A stretch of DNA of 64,000 bases from Mesorhizobium sp. LHD-90 (lineage in GTDB: Bacteria > Pseudomonadota > Alphaproteobacteria > Rhizobiales > Rhizobiaceae): positions 1 to 64,000 of the forward strand of contig NZ_JAVFVV010000010.1 of the NCBI RefSeq assembly GCF_030929505.1, read 5' to 3'. Position 1 is the first letter of the stretch. Each line of letters opens with the position of its first letter. The notes below the pieces were generated by a model. The model was not told the origin of the DNA, did not search any database, and saw only the letters and a program-made list of their open reading frames with translations. Below, one piece after another: positions 8,621 through 18,773 of this stretch. Position numbers and translations under genes: made by a program.

Positions 8621-10405
8621 ATGAGTGGGACGCGCACCGAAAGGCTGGACCGGCTGCGCCGCATGGAGCGCGTCTCCGTGCTGGTGGTCGGTGGCGGCAT
8701 CAACGGCATCAGCGCCTGGCGGGAGCTGGCGCTGCAGGGCGTCGACGCGATACTGGTCGAGCGCGGCGACTTCATGAGCGGGGCGAGCGCGGCGCCGTCG
8801 CGCATGATCCATGGCGGCCTGCGCTACATGGAGAATGGCGAGTTCGCATTGGTCAAGGAATCGCTGAAAGAGCGTAACCGTCTGCTTACGAATGCGCCGC
8901 ACATGGTTTCGCCGCTGCCGACGCTGATCCCGCTCGCTGACCGGTTTTCCGGCATGTTTTCAGCGGCGAGGCGATTCCTCGGTGGCAAGCCGAAACCAGG
9001 ACCGCGCGGTGCGATGATCGTCAAACTCGGCCTGACGCTCTACGATCTCTATTCCGGTGCCGGCAAGGCGGTGCCGCGCCACCGCTTCTTCGGCCGCCGC
9101 GCGCTTCGCGACCGCTGGCCGGCGCTCGACTCGCAAATGGCGTTCGGCGCGGTCTACTACGACGCGAAGATCGCCTATCCGGAACGGCTGGGCGTGGAGA
9201 TGGTGCTGGATACGGAAGCCGCCGACCCGCAGGCGGTGGCGCTCAACCATGTGGGTTTTGATGGGTTTTCGGATTATGCGGCAACACTTACCGACAGGCT
9301 CTCTGGCGAGCGTTTCACCATCCGCCCCGACATCGTGGTCAACGCCACCGGCGCCTGGATCGACATCACCAACGGCCTGATCGCAAAAGACCCGGCGCCG
9401 CTGATCGGCGGGACGAAGGGCTCGCATCTGGTCATCGACAATGACGCGCTGCGCAACGCGCTGGGCGATAACATGGTGTATTTCGCCAATCGCGAGGGCC
9501 GGGTCTGCATCCTGTTCGTGCATCTCGGCCAGGTGCTGGCCGGCTCCACCGATATCAGCGTCGAGACGCCGGAGGGTGTGCGCTGCGAGGCTGATGAGGC
9601 CGACTATATTCTCGCATCGGTCCGCGAGGTGTTTCCGGGCATCCGCATCGCGCCGGAGGAGATCGTCTTCCGCTTCGCCGGCGTGCGGCCGCTGCCGCGC
9701 AGCAATGCGGGCGTGAATGCGGAAATCTCGCGCGACCATCAATGCGAATGGCTGCCGGAGCGGGCTGGCGAGCCGCCGGTGCTCAGCCTTGTCGGCGGAA
9801 AATGGACGACGTTTCGCGCGTTCGGCGAGCAGGCGGCGGACCTCGTGCTCGAAAGGCTGGGGCGCAAGCGCATAGTCTCCACACAGGATCTGAAGATCGG
9901 CGGCGGCACGGGTTTCCCGAGGGATGGCGTAGAGCGTAAGAGATGGGTTACCGATATTGCAGCGCGCAGCGGACTGACGGCGGAGGGTGTCTCGATCCTG
10001 CTCGACCGCTACGGGACCAGGGCGGCGGCCATGGCCGACGATATCGGCAGGCAGGGCGACGAGCCGCTCGCCAGTCTGCCGGCCTACGGCCGAGGCGAGC
10101 TCGTGTGGCTGGCTGCTTATGAACATGTCGAGACGCTTGCCGATCTCGTGCTGCGCCGCACGGCGATGGCGCTCAGGGGTGAACTGTCGCTCGACGCGGT
10201 CGAGGAGATCGCCGGCGTCATGGCGGCGAAGTTCGGCTGGTCAGAGCAGCGCCGCCGCGACGAGATCGAGGCGTTGCTCGACCATCTCGAAAAATTCCAC
10301 GGCGTCGACAAAGATACGCTCGAACGCCGCAACCATGGGAAAGAAAATGTACCAGTCGAAAAAAGTCCGCATGAACCGGCTGTTCGGAAACGGCAGATGT
10401 CTTGA
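8621..10405 (+). CDS. FAD-dependent glycerol-3-phosphate dehydrogenase-like protein (GlpD/EryB-like)
   Basis: A 594-residue flavoprotein. VLVVGGGINGISAWRELALQG near residue 20 is the FAD-binding Rossmann motif, followed by the GlpD-type MIHGGLRYMENGEFALVKESLKER in part, and a C-terminal GlpD cap. GlpD-like enzymes oxidise glycerol-3-P or related polyol phosphates (EryB oxidises erythritol phosphate) and pass electrons to the quinone pool. With an FGGY kinase two genes downstream, kinase then dehydrogenase is a plausible order. ATG 8621 was chosen over an upstream TTG at 8582, which overlaps the reductase gene. Its 3' end overlaps the next gene by 59 bp. Confidence 0.88.
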   Translation: MSGTRTERLDRLRRMERVSVLVVGGGINGISAWRELALQGVDAILVERGDFMSGASAAPSRMIHGGLRYMENGEFALVKESLKERNRLLTNAPHMVSPLPTLIPLADRFSGMFSAARRFLGGKPKPGPRGAMIVKLGLTLYDLYSGAGKAVPRHRFFGRRALRDRWPALDSQMAFGAVYYDAKIAYPERLGVEMVLDTEAADPQAVALNHVGFDGFSDYAATLTDRLSGERFTIRPDIVVNATGAWIDITNGLIAKDPAPLIGGTKGSHLVIDNDALRNALGDNMVYFANREGRVCILFVHLGQVLAGSTDISVETPEGVRCEADEADYILASVREVFPGIRIAPEEIVFRFAGVRPLPRSNAGVNAEISRDHQCEWLPERAGEPPVLSLVGGKWTTFRAFGEQAADLVLERLGRKRIVSTQDLKIGGGTGFPRDGVERKRWVTDIAARSGLTAEGVSILLDRYGTRAAAMADDIGRQGDEPLASLPAYGRGELVWLAAYEHVETLADLVLRRTAMALRGELSLDAVEEIAGVMAAKFGWSEQRRRDEIEALLDHLEKFHGVDKDTLERRNHGKENVPVEKSPHEPAVRKRQMS

Positions 10406-11186
10406 CGTCGCAATCGACCACGGCGTCTGCAACGAGCCGTCCTTCTTGGACGGGCTGGAGGACATGGGCAAGGTGGTGCGGCTGCTGGCCGAGGCCGGGC
10501 CGGACGCCATCCAGATGAATTTCGGGCAGGCCGACCTTTTGCAGGACCTGCCGGGCAAGGCAAAACCCGCGCTGGTGATGCGCATCGACATGGGCAACCC
10601 GTATAACCGCACGCGGCATCGCGATATGTGGGCCGTATTGCAGAACGCCCACGACCCGATCGCGCCGGCGCTGCGCATGGATGCCGCCTGCGTCGTGGTC
10701 AATCTGTTCATGCTGCCGGACGAGCCCGGCCTGTTCAAACAATGCGTCGAGAATATTTCCCGCGTCGGCCAGGACTGCGAAAAATACGGCATGCCGCTGA
10801 TGATCGAGCCGCTGGTGATGCAGCCCAACAGCGAGCGCGGCGGCTACCTAGTCGACGGCGACGCGGAAAAAATCGTCACGTTGGTGCGGTTGGCGCGCGA
10901 GATAGGCGCCGACATCGTCAAGGCCGACCCGACCACCGACCCCCAGGATTTCCATCGCGTCGTCGAGGCGGCGCGCTGCCCGGTGCTGGTGCGCGGCGGC
11001 GGCAAGGCCGATTTGCGGCAGGTGTTCGCCAACTCTTACGCTCTGATGCAGCAGGGTGCGCACGGCATGGTCTATGGCCGCAACATCTACCAGCACGCCG
11101 ACCCGGCGCGCGTGGTGCGCGCGCTGATGGCGATGATCCATGACGGCGTCGACGACGCCGAAGCGTGGCGGATTTATTCGGCATGA
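10347..11186 (+). CDS. class I aldolase of the DhnA/FbaB/LsrF family
   Basis: A 279-residue Schiff-base (beta/alpha)8 aldolase. DVAIDHG near residue 20, ADIVKADPTTDP with candidate catalytic Lys192, CPVLVRGGGK and GMVYGRNIYQ mark the DhnA-type family that contains archaeal-type fructose-bisphosphate aldolase and the AI-2 thiolase LsrF. It probably cleaves the phosphorylated ketose made by the kinase and dehydrogenase. ATG 10347 is preceded by GGGAAAGAA; ATG 10335 is an alternative with no ribosome binding site. The gene begins inside the dehydrogenase frame and overlaps the kinase gene by 4 bp. Confidence 0.85.
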   Translation: MYQSKKVRMNRLFGNGRCLDVAIDHGVCNEPSFLDGLEDMGKVVRLLAEAGPDAIQMNFGQADLLQDLPGKAKPALVMRIDMGNPYNRTRHRDMWAVLQNAHDPIAPALRMDAACVVVNLFMLPDEPGLFKQCVENISRVGQDCEKYGMPLMIEPLVMQPNSERGGYLVDGDAEKIVTLVRLAREIGADIVKADPTTDPQDFHRVVEAARCPVLVRGGGKADLRQVFANSYALMQQGAHGMVYGRNIYQHADPARVVRALMAMIHDGVDDAEAWRIYSA

Positions 11187-12688
11187 CAAAATTCCTCCTC
11201 GGCCTCGACGCGGGCAACACGGTGGTCAAGGCCGTGCTGTTCGATCTCAAGGGCAAGGTCGTCGGCGCGGCCTCGGCGGAAGGCCGCTCGCGGCAGCCGG
11301 AGCCGGGGCATGTCGAGCGCGACATCGCCGAATTGTGGCGCGGTGCGGCGGATGTGATCGCGCGATGCCTGAAGGAGGCTGGAGCAAGCGGAGAAGACGT
11401 GGCGGCGGTCGGCACCGCCGGCCATGGCAACGGGCTCTACCTGCTCGACAAGCAGAACCAGCCGCTGCTCGGCATCCAGTCGCTCGATACGCGCGCCGCC
11501 GGGCTGGCGACGGAACTGCGCGCCGACGGGCGGGGCGATCGGCTTTACGCCCAATGCCTGCAAAAACCCTGGCCGTCGCAAACCGCGACCTTGCTGGCGT
11601 GGATCAAGCGGCACCGGCCGGAGATCTTTGCGCAGGCGGGCACGGCGTTCCTGTGCAAGGACGCGCTGACCTTCTTGCTGACCGGCGAGCGCGTCAGCGA
11701 TTTTTCCGACATGAGTGGCTGCGGGTTGCTGCTTCTGCCCGAGCGGCGGTACGACCCGGCCTTGCTGGAGGGCTACGGCATAGGCGAGGCGCTCGGCCTG
11801 CTGCCAGATCTCGTGCAGTCCGACCGGATCGCCGGTCGTGTCACCCGGGAGGCGGCGGCATTGACCAGGCTGGCGGAAGGCACGCCGGTGGCGGCCGGCT
11901 TCTTCGACGTGATCGCCTCGATGATCGGCGCCGGCACGATTTTTCCCGGCGAGGCGGCGATCGTCGCCGGCACATGGGGCATCAACCAGGTCATCCTCGA
12001 GGCCCCGCTGGTGGACGACCGCATCTTCCATGCCTCGACGTGGCGGGCGGGACGCTATGTCTCGATCGAATCCAGTGCGACCTCGGCGGTCAGCCTCGAA
12101 TGGTTCGTGCGCGAATTCGCCGATGGGCACGGCGCGGAGGCCTACGAGCGCTGCAACGCGCTGGTCGCCTCGGTGGAGCCGGCAGCAGAACTGCCAATAT
12201 TCCTGCCGTTCCTCTACGGCTCTGCGACGCATCCCAATGCGCGCGGCGCTTTCGTCGGCCTGTCGGGCTGGCACGGCAAGGCCGCCATGCTCCACGCGAT
12301 CTATGAGGGCGTGATTTTCGAGCACAGGCGTCACATCGATCGGTTGCGCGCCGCCGGCGCCCGCTTCGACAAGGCCAGCCTTTCCGGCGGCGGCTCGCGC
12401 AGCGCGGTCTGGTGCCAGATGTTCGCCGACCAACTCGACCTCAAGGTGACGGTCGCCGATTGCAGCGAGACCGGCGCGCTCGGCGCGGCGATTGCCGGCG
12501 GCGTCGCCGCCGGAATCTTTCCCGACCTCGAAACGGGCGTGGCTGGCATGGTGCGGGTGAGGACGGCGTATGAGCCGCGGCCCGAGCGGAAAACGCTTTC
12601 CGATGCACGCTACCGGCTCTATCGTGACCTCGCCGAAATGCTGCCGGAACGCTGGGCGGCCTATGGGAAGGAGACGCGGTTCCGGTGA
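11183..12688 (+). CDS. FGGY-family carbohydrate kinase (LyxK/EryA-like)
   Basis: A 501-residue cytosolic kinase of the actin-like ATPase fold. LLGLDAGNTVVKAVLFD at the start is the ATP phosphate-1 motif, Asp242 in AGFFDVIASMIGAG is the expected catalytic base, and SLSGGGSRSAVWCQMFAD is the adenosine motif. By eye it is closer to L-xylulose and erythritol kinases than to AI-2 kinase LsrK. It would trap the imported substrate as a phosphate. The ATG shares bases with the aldolase stop, and the end overlaps the GMC gene by 4 bp. Confidence 0.9.
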   Translation: MTKFLLGLDAGNTVVKAVLFDLKGKVVGAASAEGRSRQPEPGHVERDIAELWRGAADVIARCLKEAGASGEDVAAVGTAGHGNGLYLLDKQNQPLLGIQSLDTRAAGLATELRADGRGDRLYAQCLQKPWPSQTATLLAWIKRHRPEIFAQAGTAFLCKDALTFLLTGERVSDFSDMSGCGLLLLPERRYDPALLEGYGIGEALGLLPDLVQSDRIAGRVTREAAALTRLAEGTPVAAGFFDVIASMIGAGTIFPGEAAIVAGTWGINQVILEAPLVDDRIFHASTWRAGRYVSIESSATSAVSLEWFVREFADGHGAEAYERCNALVASVEPAAELPIFLPFLYGSATHPNARGAFVGLSGWHGKAAMLHAIYEGVIFEHRRHIDRLRAAGARFDKASLSGGGSRSAVWCQMFADQLDLKVTVADCSETGALGAAIAGGVAAGIFPDLETGVAGMVRVRTAYEPRPERKTLSDARYRLYRDLAEMLPERWAAYGKETRFR

Positions 12689-14286
12689 CGGAGAGAATTG
12701 ATCTTGGGTCCTACGACTATGTCATCGTCGGGGCCGGCTCTGCCGGCTGCGTGCTCGCCAACCGGCTGAGTACGGCGCCGGGAAAACGCGTGCTGCTGCT
12801 GGAGGCGGGCGGCTCGGACAACTACCACTGGATCCACATTCCGGTCGGCTATCTCTATTGCATGGGCAATCCGCGCACCGACTGGGGATTCAGCACGGTC
12901 GCCGAGCCCGGCTTGAACGGCCGCAAGCTCGCCTATCCGCGCGGCAAGGTGATGGGCGGCTGCTCGTCGATCAACGGCATGATCTACATGCGCGGCCAGG
13001 CGGCCGACTACGACCACTGGCGCCAGCTCGGCAATCCCGGCTGGGGCTGGGACGACGTGCTGCCGCTGTTTCGCAAATCCGAGGACCATCAGCGTTTTTC
13101 CGGACCGTTTCACGGGCAGGGCGGGGAACTGCGGGTCGAGCGCCAGCGGCTGTCCTGGCCGATCCTCGACGCGGTGCGCGAGGCAGCCGAGGAACTCGGC
13201 GTGCCCAAGGTCGACGATTTCAACGCCGGCGACAATTTCGGCTCGTCCTATTTCGAGGTGAACCAGAAGGCCGGTTTCCGTTTCAACGCCGTGCGCGCCT
13301 TCCTGCGGCCTGTGCGGCATCGCAAGAACCTGACGGTGATGACCGGGGCGCATGTCGAGCGCATCCTGTTCGAGGGAAAACGCGCCGCCGGGCTGGAACT
13401 GTGGCTGGCCGGCAAGCCGGCGCGGGTCGGCGTCGGCGGCGAGTTGCTGCTGTCGGCGGGCGCAATCGGCACGCCGCAGCTCTTGCAGCTCTCCGGCGTG
13501 GGGCCGGCCGATCTGCTCAACCGGCACGGCATTCCGGTGGTGGCGGACGTGGCCGGCGTCGGTGAGAACCTTCAGGACCATCTGCAGATACGCACCGCCT
13601 TCCGCATCAGCGGCGCCGGCACGCTCAACGAGCGGCAGGCAAGACTGACCGGCAAGGCGATGATCGCGCTGGAATACGCGCTGCGCCGCACCGGGCCGAT
13701 GTCGATGGCGCCGAGCCAGCTCGGCATCTTCATGCGCTCCGACGCGCGTTTCGAGACGCCCAACATCGAGTTCCACGTGCAGCCGCTGTCGCTGGAGAAG
13801 TTCGGCGAGCCGCTGCATCCGTTTCCGGCGGTCACCGTCTCGGTGTGCAATCTGAGGCCGCAGTCGCGCGGCTTTGTGCGGATCGCCTCGGCGGATTCGC
13901 AAAAACACCCCGACATCGCGCCGAACTATCTGTCGACTGAGGAAGACCGCGCGGTGGCGGCCGATTCGATCCGCATCGCGCGCCGGCTGATGGCGACGGA
14001 GCGCATGCGCCGCTACCGGCCGGAGGAGTTCAAGCCTGGCGCCGAAATCACCGAGCCGGAAGAGCTTGCGAAGGCGGCGGGCGACATCGCCACCACTATC
14101 TTCCATCCGGTCGGCACCACAAGGATGGGCACCGACGCCGCGGCCGTGGTGAGTCCCGACCTGAAACTGCGCGGTTTCGAGGGGATCCGGGTGGCCGACT
14201 GCTCCGTCATGCCGACCATCGTGTCGGGCAACACCCATGCGCCGGCTGTGATGATCGGGGAGAAGGCGGCGGCGATGATGCTATAG
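12685..14286 (+). CDS. GMC-family FAD oxidoreductase (choline dehydrogenase-like)
   Basis: A 533-residue FAD-dependent alcohol oxidoreductase. DYVIVGAGSAGCVLANRLS is the FAD-binding motif, GGCSSINGMIYMRG and LSAGAIGTPQLLQLSGVG are the two GMC signatures, and HPVGTTRMG with NTHAPAVMIGEKAA supply the C-terminal His/Asn active-site region. GTG start overlaps the kinase stop by 4 bp. No signal peptide, so it works in the cytoplasm or on the inner face of the membrane. In this operon it probably oxidises the free sugar or polyol before phosphorylation. It is the last gene; a large inverted repeat follows 14 bp later. Confidence 0.9.
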   Translation: MTERIDLGSYDYVIVGAGSAGCVLANRLSTAPGKRVLLLEAGGSDNYHWIHIPVGYLYCMGNPRTDWGFSTVAEPGLNGRKLAYPRGKVMGGCSSINGMIYMRGQAADYDHWRQLGNPGWGWDDVLPLFRKSEDHQRFSGPFHGQGGELRVERQRLSWPILDAVREAAEELGVPKVDDFNAGDNFGSSYFEVNQKAGFRFNAVRAFLRPVRHRKNLTVMTGAHVERILFEGKRAAGLELWLAGKPARVGVGGELLLSAGAIGTPQLLQLSGVGPADLLNRHGIPVVADVAGVGENLQDHLQIRTAFRISGAGTLNERQARLTGKAMIALEYALRRTGPMSMAPSQLGIFMRSDARFETPNIEFHVQPLSLEKFGEPLHPFPAVTVSVCNLRPQSRGFVRIASADSQKHPDIAPNYLSTEEDRAVAADSIRIARRLMATERMRRYRPEEFKPGAEITEPEELAKAAGDIATTIFHPVGTTRMGTDAAAVVSPDLKLRGFEGIRVADCSVMPTIVSGNTHAPAVMIGEKAAAMML

Positions 14287-14300
14287 GCTGACGAACCGCT

Positions 14301-14439
14301 TTACCCCCACCCCTAACCCCTCCCCACAAGGGGGAGGGGGACTTTGCGGCCGCTATGCCACACGAAACCGTCGACGATTGGCGCTTTGCGGAGATGCCAG
14401 CCAGTCCCCCTTGTGGGGAGGGGTTAGGGGTGGGGGTAA
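14301..14439. repeat. large palindromic intergenic repeat (37-bp arms)
   Basis: The left arm 14301-14343 and right arm 14403-14439 are inverted copies of TTACCCCCACCCCTAACC through CACAAGGGGGACT. They match at 37 of 37 positions apart from six extra bases in the left arm, enclosing about 59 bp. Each arm also contains a small CCCCACAAGGGGG-type self-complementary core. This is a short non-coding palindromic repeat of the kind scattered in rhizobial genomes; a related unit lies at 26366-26556. It may also end the upstream operon transcript. Confidence 0.85.
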
Positions 14440-14490
14440 GTGCCAGCAAAGATATCAGGCAGCCGACGCGAAAAATTAACAAAAAGCCTC

Positions 14491-14522
14491 TTGTAGCTCT
14501 AGCTGCTAGAGGAATTAGGTAT
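14491..14522 (+). promoter_or_regulatory. MerR-type promoter and operator of the metal ATPase gene
   Basis: TTGTAG (14491-14496) and TAGGTA (14516-14521) are separated by 19 bp, the overlong spacer typical of MerR-activated promoters. The spacer holds the dyad CTCTAGCTGCTAGAG (14497-14511). The regulator is very probably the MerR protein encoded at 16957. The ATPase start codon lies 30 bp downstream. Confidence 0.75.
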
Positions 14523-14551
14523 GCTCCGACACGTTATGCGAGAGCAATGTC

Positions 14552-16876
<2,325 letters not shown>

Positions 16877-16893
16877 GGTAGGCTCCTGCCAGT

Positions 16894-16929
16894 GGCAACG
16901 TTGCCCGCGACCGCATCGTGTCATATCTA
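16894..16929 (+). promoter_or_regulatory. candidate promoter of the merR gene
   Basis: A perfect 12-bp palindrome GGCAACGTTGCC (16894-16905) overlaps a possible -35 TTGCCC (16901-16906). This is 17 bp from a possible -10 TATCTA (16924-16929). The regulator start codon is 28 bp downstream. The match is modest. Confidence 0.35.
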
Positions 16930-16956
16930 TAGCCACTGGAGTTTCTGGAGGCCGCG

Positions 16957-17370
16957 ATGCTGACCATCGGCGAACTGTCCCGGCGCACGGGCGTAAAAAT
17001 CCCGACCATCCGCTATTACGAGCAGATGGGGCTGATGACGGCGGCCGAGCGCTCGGAGGGCAACCAGCGTCGATATGGATCCGAGGAACGCGACCGGCTC
17101 TCCTTCATCCGCCATGCCCGCGACCTCGGGCTGACGATCGACGCGATCCGCGAGTTGATCGAACTCAGCGCCCATCCGGATCGACCCTGCGCGCGGGCCG
17201 ACCGCATCGCCGCCGAACAGTTGCAGGCGGTGCGTCAGAAGATCGAAAAACTGCAGCGGCTGGAACAGGAGCTGGAGCGGATCACCACGCACTGCCATGT
17301 CGATCAGGTGCGGGATTGCTACGTCATCCGCGCTCTCGCCAATCACGACCTGTGCGGGGACGAGCATTGA
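16957..17370 (+). CDS. MerR-family metal-responsive regulator (ZntR/CadR-like)
   Basis: A 137-residue activator with the winged-helix start MLTIGELSRRTGVKIPTIRY and a long dimerisation helix. Metal-ligand candidates are Cys78, His112-Cys113-His114, Cys121 and Cys133, closely matching the ZntR arrangement (Cys79, Cys114, Cys115, His119, Cys124). It should sense Zn, Cd or Pb and switch on the promoter at 14491 by untwisting its 19-bp spacer. It lies downstream of its target gene on the same strand. Confidence 0.9.
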   Translation: MLTIGELSRRTGVKIPTIRYYEQMGLMTAAERSEGNQRRYGSEERDRLSFIRHARDLGLTIDAIRELIELSAHPDRPCARADRIAAEQLQAVRQKIEKLQRLEQELERITTHCHVDQVRDCYVIRALANHDLCGDEH

Positions 17371-17587
17371 GCTTTGTGCGCTGAACAGATTCCTTGAAGC
17401 TGGGGAATTGACGAGGCACTGTCCCGCCAGCCTTTCAGATCAAGGCCACGCGCGACCGGACGGACGGTCCGGTTTGAAGGAGCGTAGGCATCGCGCCTTT
17501 TGCTCTTGGTCCAGCCGATAGCATCTGTTGCGCCGCACTGTCTCGATCGCCTAAAGCGCATGATCTGAAGGAAGATGGCGTGCCGGC

Positions 17588-18496
17588 ATGATGGAACTCT
17601 GGATCCCGATCACCATCGGCGCGGCGTTTCTGCAGAATCTCCGCTCGGCTGCGCAGAAACATCTCAAAGGCGTGATGGGCACGACGGGCGCCACCTTCGT
17701 GCGCTTCGGTTTTGGCGTGCCCTTCGCTCTCGGTTTCGTCTGCCTGTTGCATTTCGGTTTCGGCCATCCGTTGCCGGCGCCGAATCTGGCCTTCTTCGCC
17801 TGGGCGGTGCTTGGCGGCGTCGGGCAGATCGTCGCCACCTTCCTGCTGGTCCATCTGTTCTCCTTCCGCAATTTCGCGGTCGGCACCGCCTATTCGCGCA
17901 CCGAGCCGGCGCAGGCCGCGCTGTTCGGGCTGCTCTTCCTCGGCGAGCGCGTCACGGCCGGCGTGCTTCTGGCCATCGCCATCAGCGTCTTCGGCGTCAT
18001 GCTGATTTCGGTGGCTCACACGGCGCTGAGCCTGCGCACGCTGGTCACCTCGATGTTCGCCCGCAACGCGCTGATCGGCCTGGCCTCCGGTACGGCCTTC
18101 GGCGTTTCGGCCGTCGCCTATCGCGCCGCGTCGCTGTCGCTCGGCGGCCCGAACTTCATCATGCAGGCCGCCTATACGCTTGTCGTTGTGATCGTCTTCC
18201 AGACGGTGGTGATGCTGGTCTGGATGCTTTCGCGCGACCGCTCCGAACTCGGCCGCATCGCCAAAGCCTGGAAGCCGGCGCTGTTCGTCGGGCTGGTCGG
18301 AGCGTCGGCATCCTTCGGCTGGTTCACGGCGATGACCCTGCAGCAGGCGGCGGTGGTGAAGGCGCTGGCGCAGGTCGAGATGATCTTCACCTTCGCCTCG
18401 TCGGTGTTCTTCTTCAAGGAGCGGATCAACCGGCTGGAGATCGCCGGCTGCGTGCTGATCGTTTGCGGAATATTAACGCTGATTGCAGTCGGCTAG
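17588..18496 (+). CDS. EamA/DMT-superfamily membrane transporter
   Basis: A 302-residue inner-membrane protein with about ten hydrophobic helices arranged as two EamA repeats. Glu-containing loops such as YSRTEPAQAALFGLLFLGE and the C-terminal EMIFTFASSVFFFKERINR with the Lys/Arg end of the last helix are typical. Family members export metabolites or amino acids; the substrate is unknown. It begins with ATGATG after GAAGGAAGA and stands alone: 217 bp of non-coding sequence precede it and about 100 bp follow. Confidence 0.88.
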   Translation: MMELWIPITIGAAFLQNLRSAAQKHLKGVMGTTGATFVRFGFGVPFALGFVCLLHFGFGHPLPAPNLAFFAWAVLGGVGQIVATFLLVHLFSFRNFAVGTAYSRTEPAQAALFGLLFLGERVTAGVLLAIAISVFGVMLISVAHTALSLRTLVTSMFARNALIGLASGTAFGVSAVAYRAASLSLGGPNFIMQAAYTLVVVIVFQTVVMLVWMLSRDRSELGRIAKAWKPALFVGLVGASASFGWFTAMTLQQAAVVKALAQVEMIFTFASSVFFFKERINRLEIAGCVLIVCGILTLIAVG

Positions 18497-18599
18497 CGGC
18501 TATTTGCAACCGATCGGTGTGCTGTGGCACGCATTTCGCTTTTCTCAGCAGGTGTCCCGAAAATTTGGGGCACGGCGTAACGATACCGGAGCGAGACTT

Positions 18600-18773
18600 A
18601 TGGCCCCCACCAACACCACGCCTCGCGCGACGCGTCGCACGATCCTCCAGGCGCTGCTGTCGATCCCCGCCTTCGCGCTGTTCGCGGCACATGCCGCTCC
18701 CTCCAGGAAACAGCCGGCCGACGAACTGGTCGAGGTCAATGGCTGGATCCTGAAGAGGAGCGAACTGGCATGA
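18600..18773 (+). CDS. 57-residue Tat-signal small subunit paired with a GMC oxidoreductase
   Basis: A small protein made of a twin-arginine signal (ATRRTILQALLSIPAFALFAA, broken here by its AHA site) plus a 24-residue tail ending in ELVEVNGWILKRSELA. Its stop codon overlaps the next gene's start as ATGA. In gluconate and sugar dehydrogenases, the small subunit carries the Tat signal and takes the leaderless FAD subunit across the membrane. This looks like a minimal version of that partner. The role is inference from the signal and the coupling; the tail matches no domain I know. Confidence 0.65.
   Translation: MAPTNTTPRATRRTILQALLSIPAFALFAAHAAPSRKQPADELVEVNGWILKRSELA

Noticed and set aside
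2983-12688. A true lsr (autoinducer-2) operon
   Set aside because: There is one permease instead of two, no LsrG, the kinase is closer to LyxK/EryA, and a GlpD-like dehydrogenase and GMC enzyme are present.
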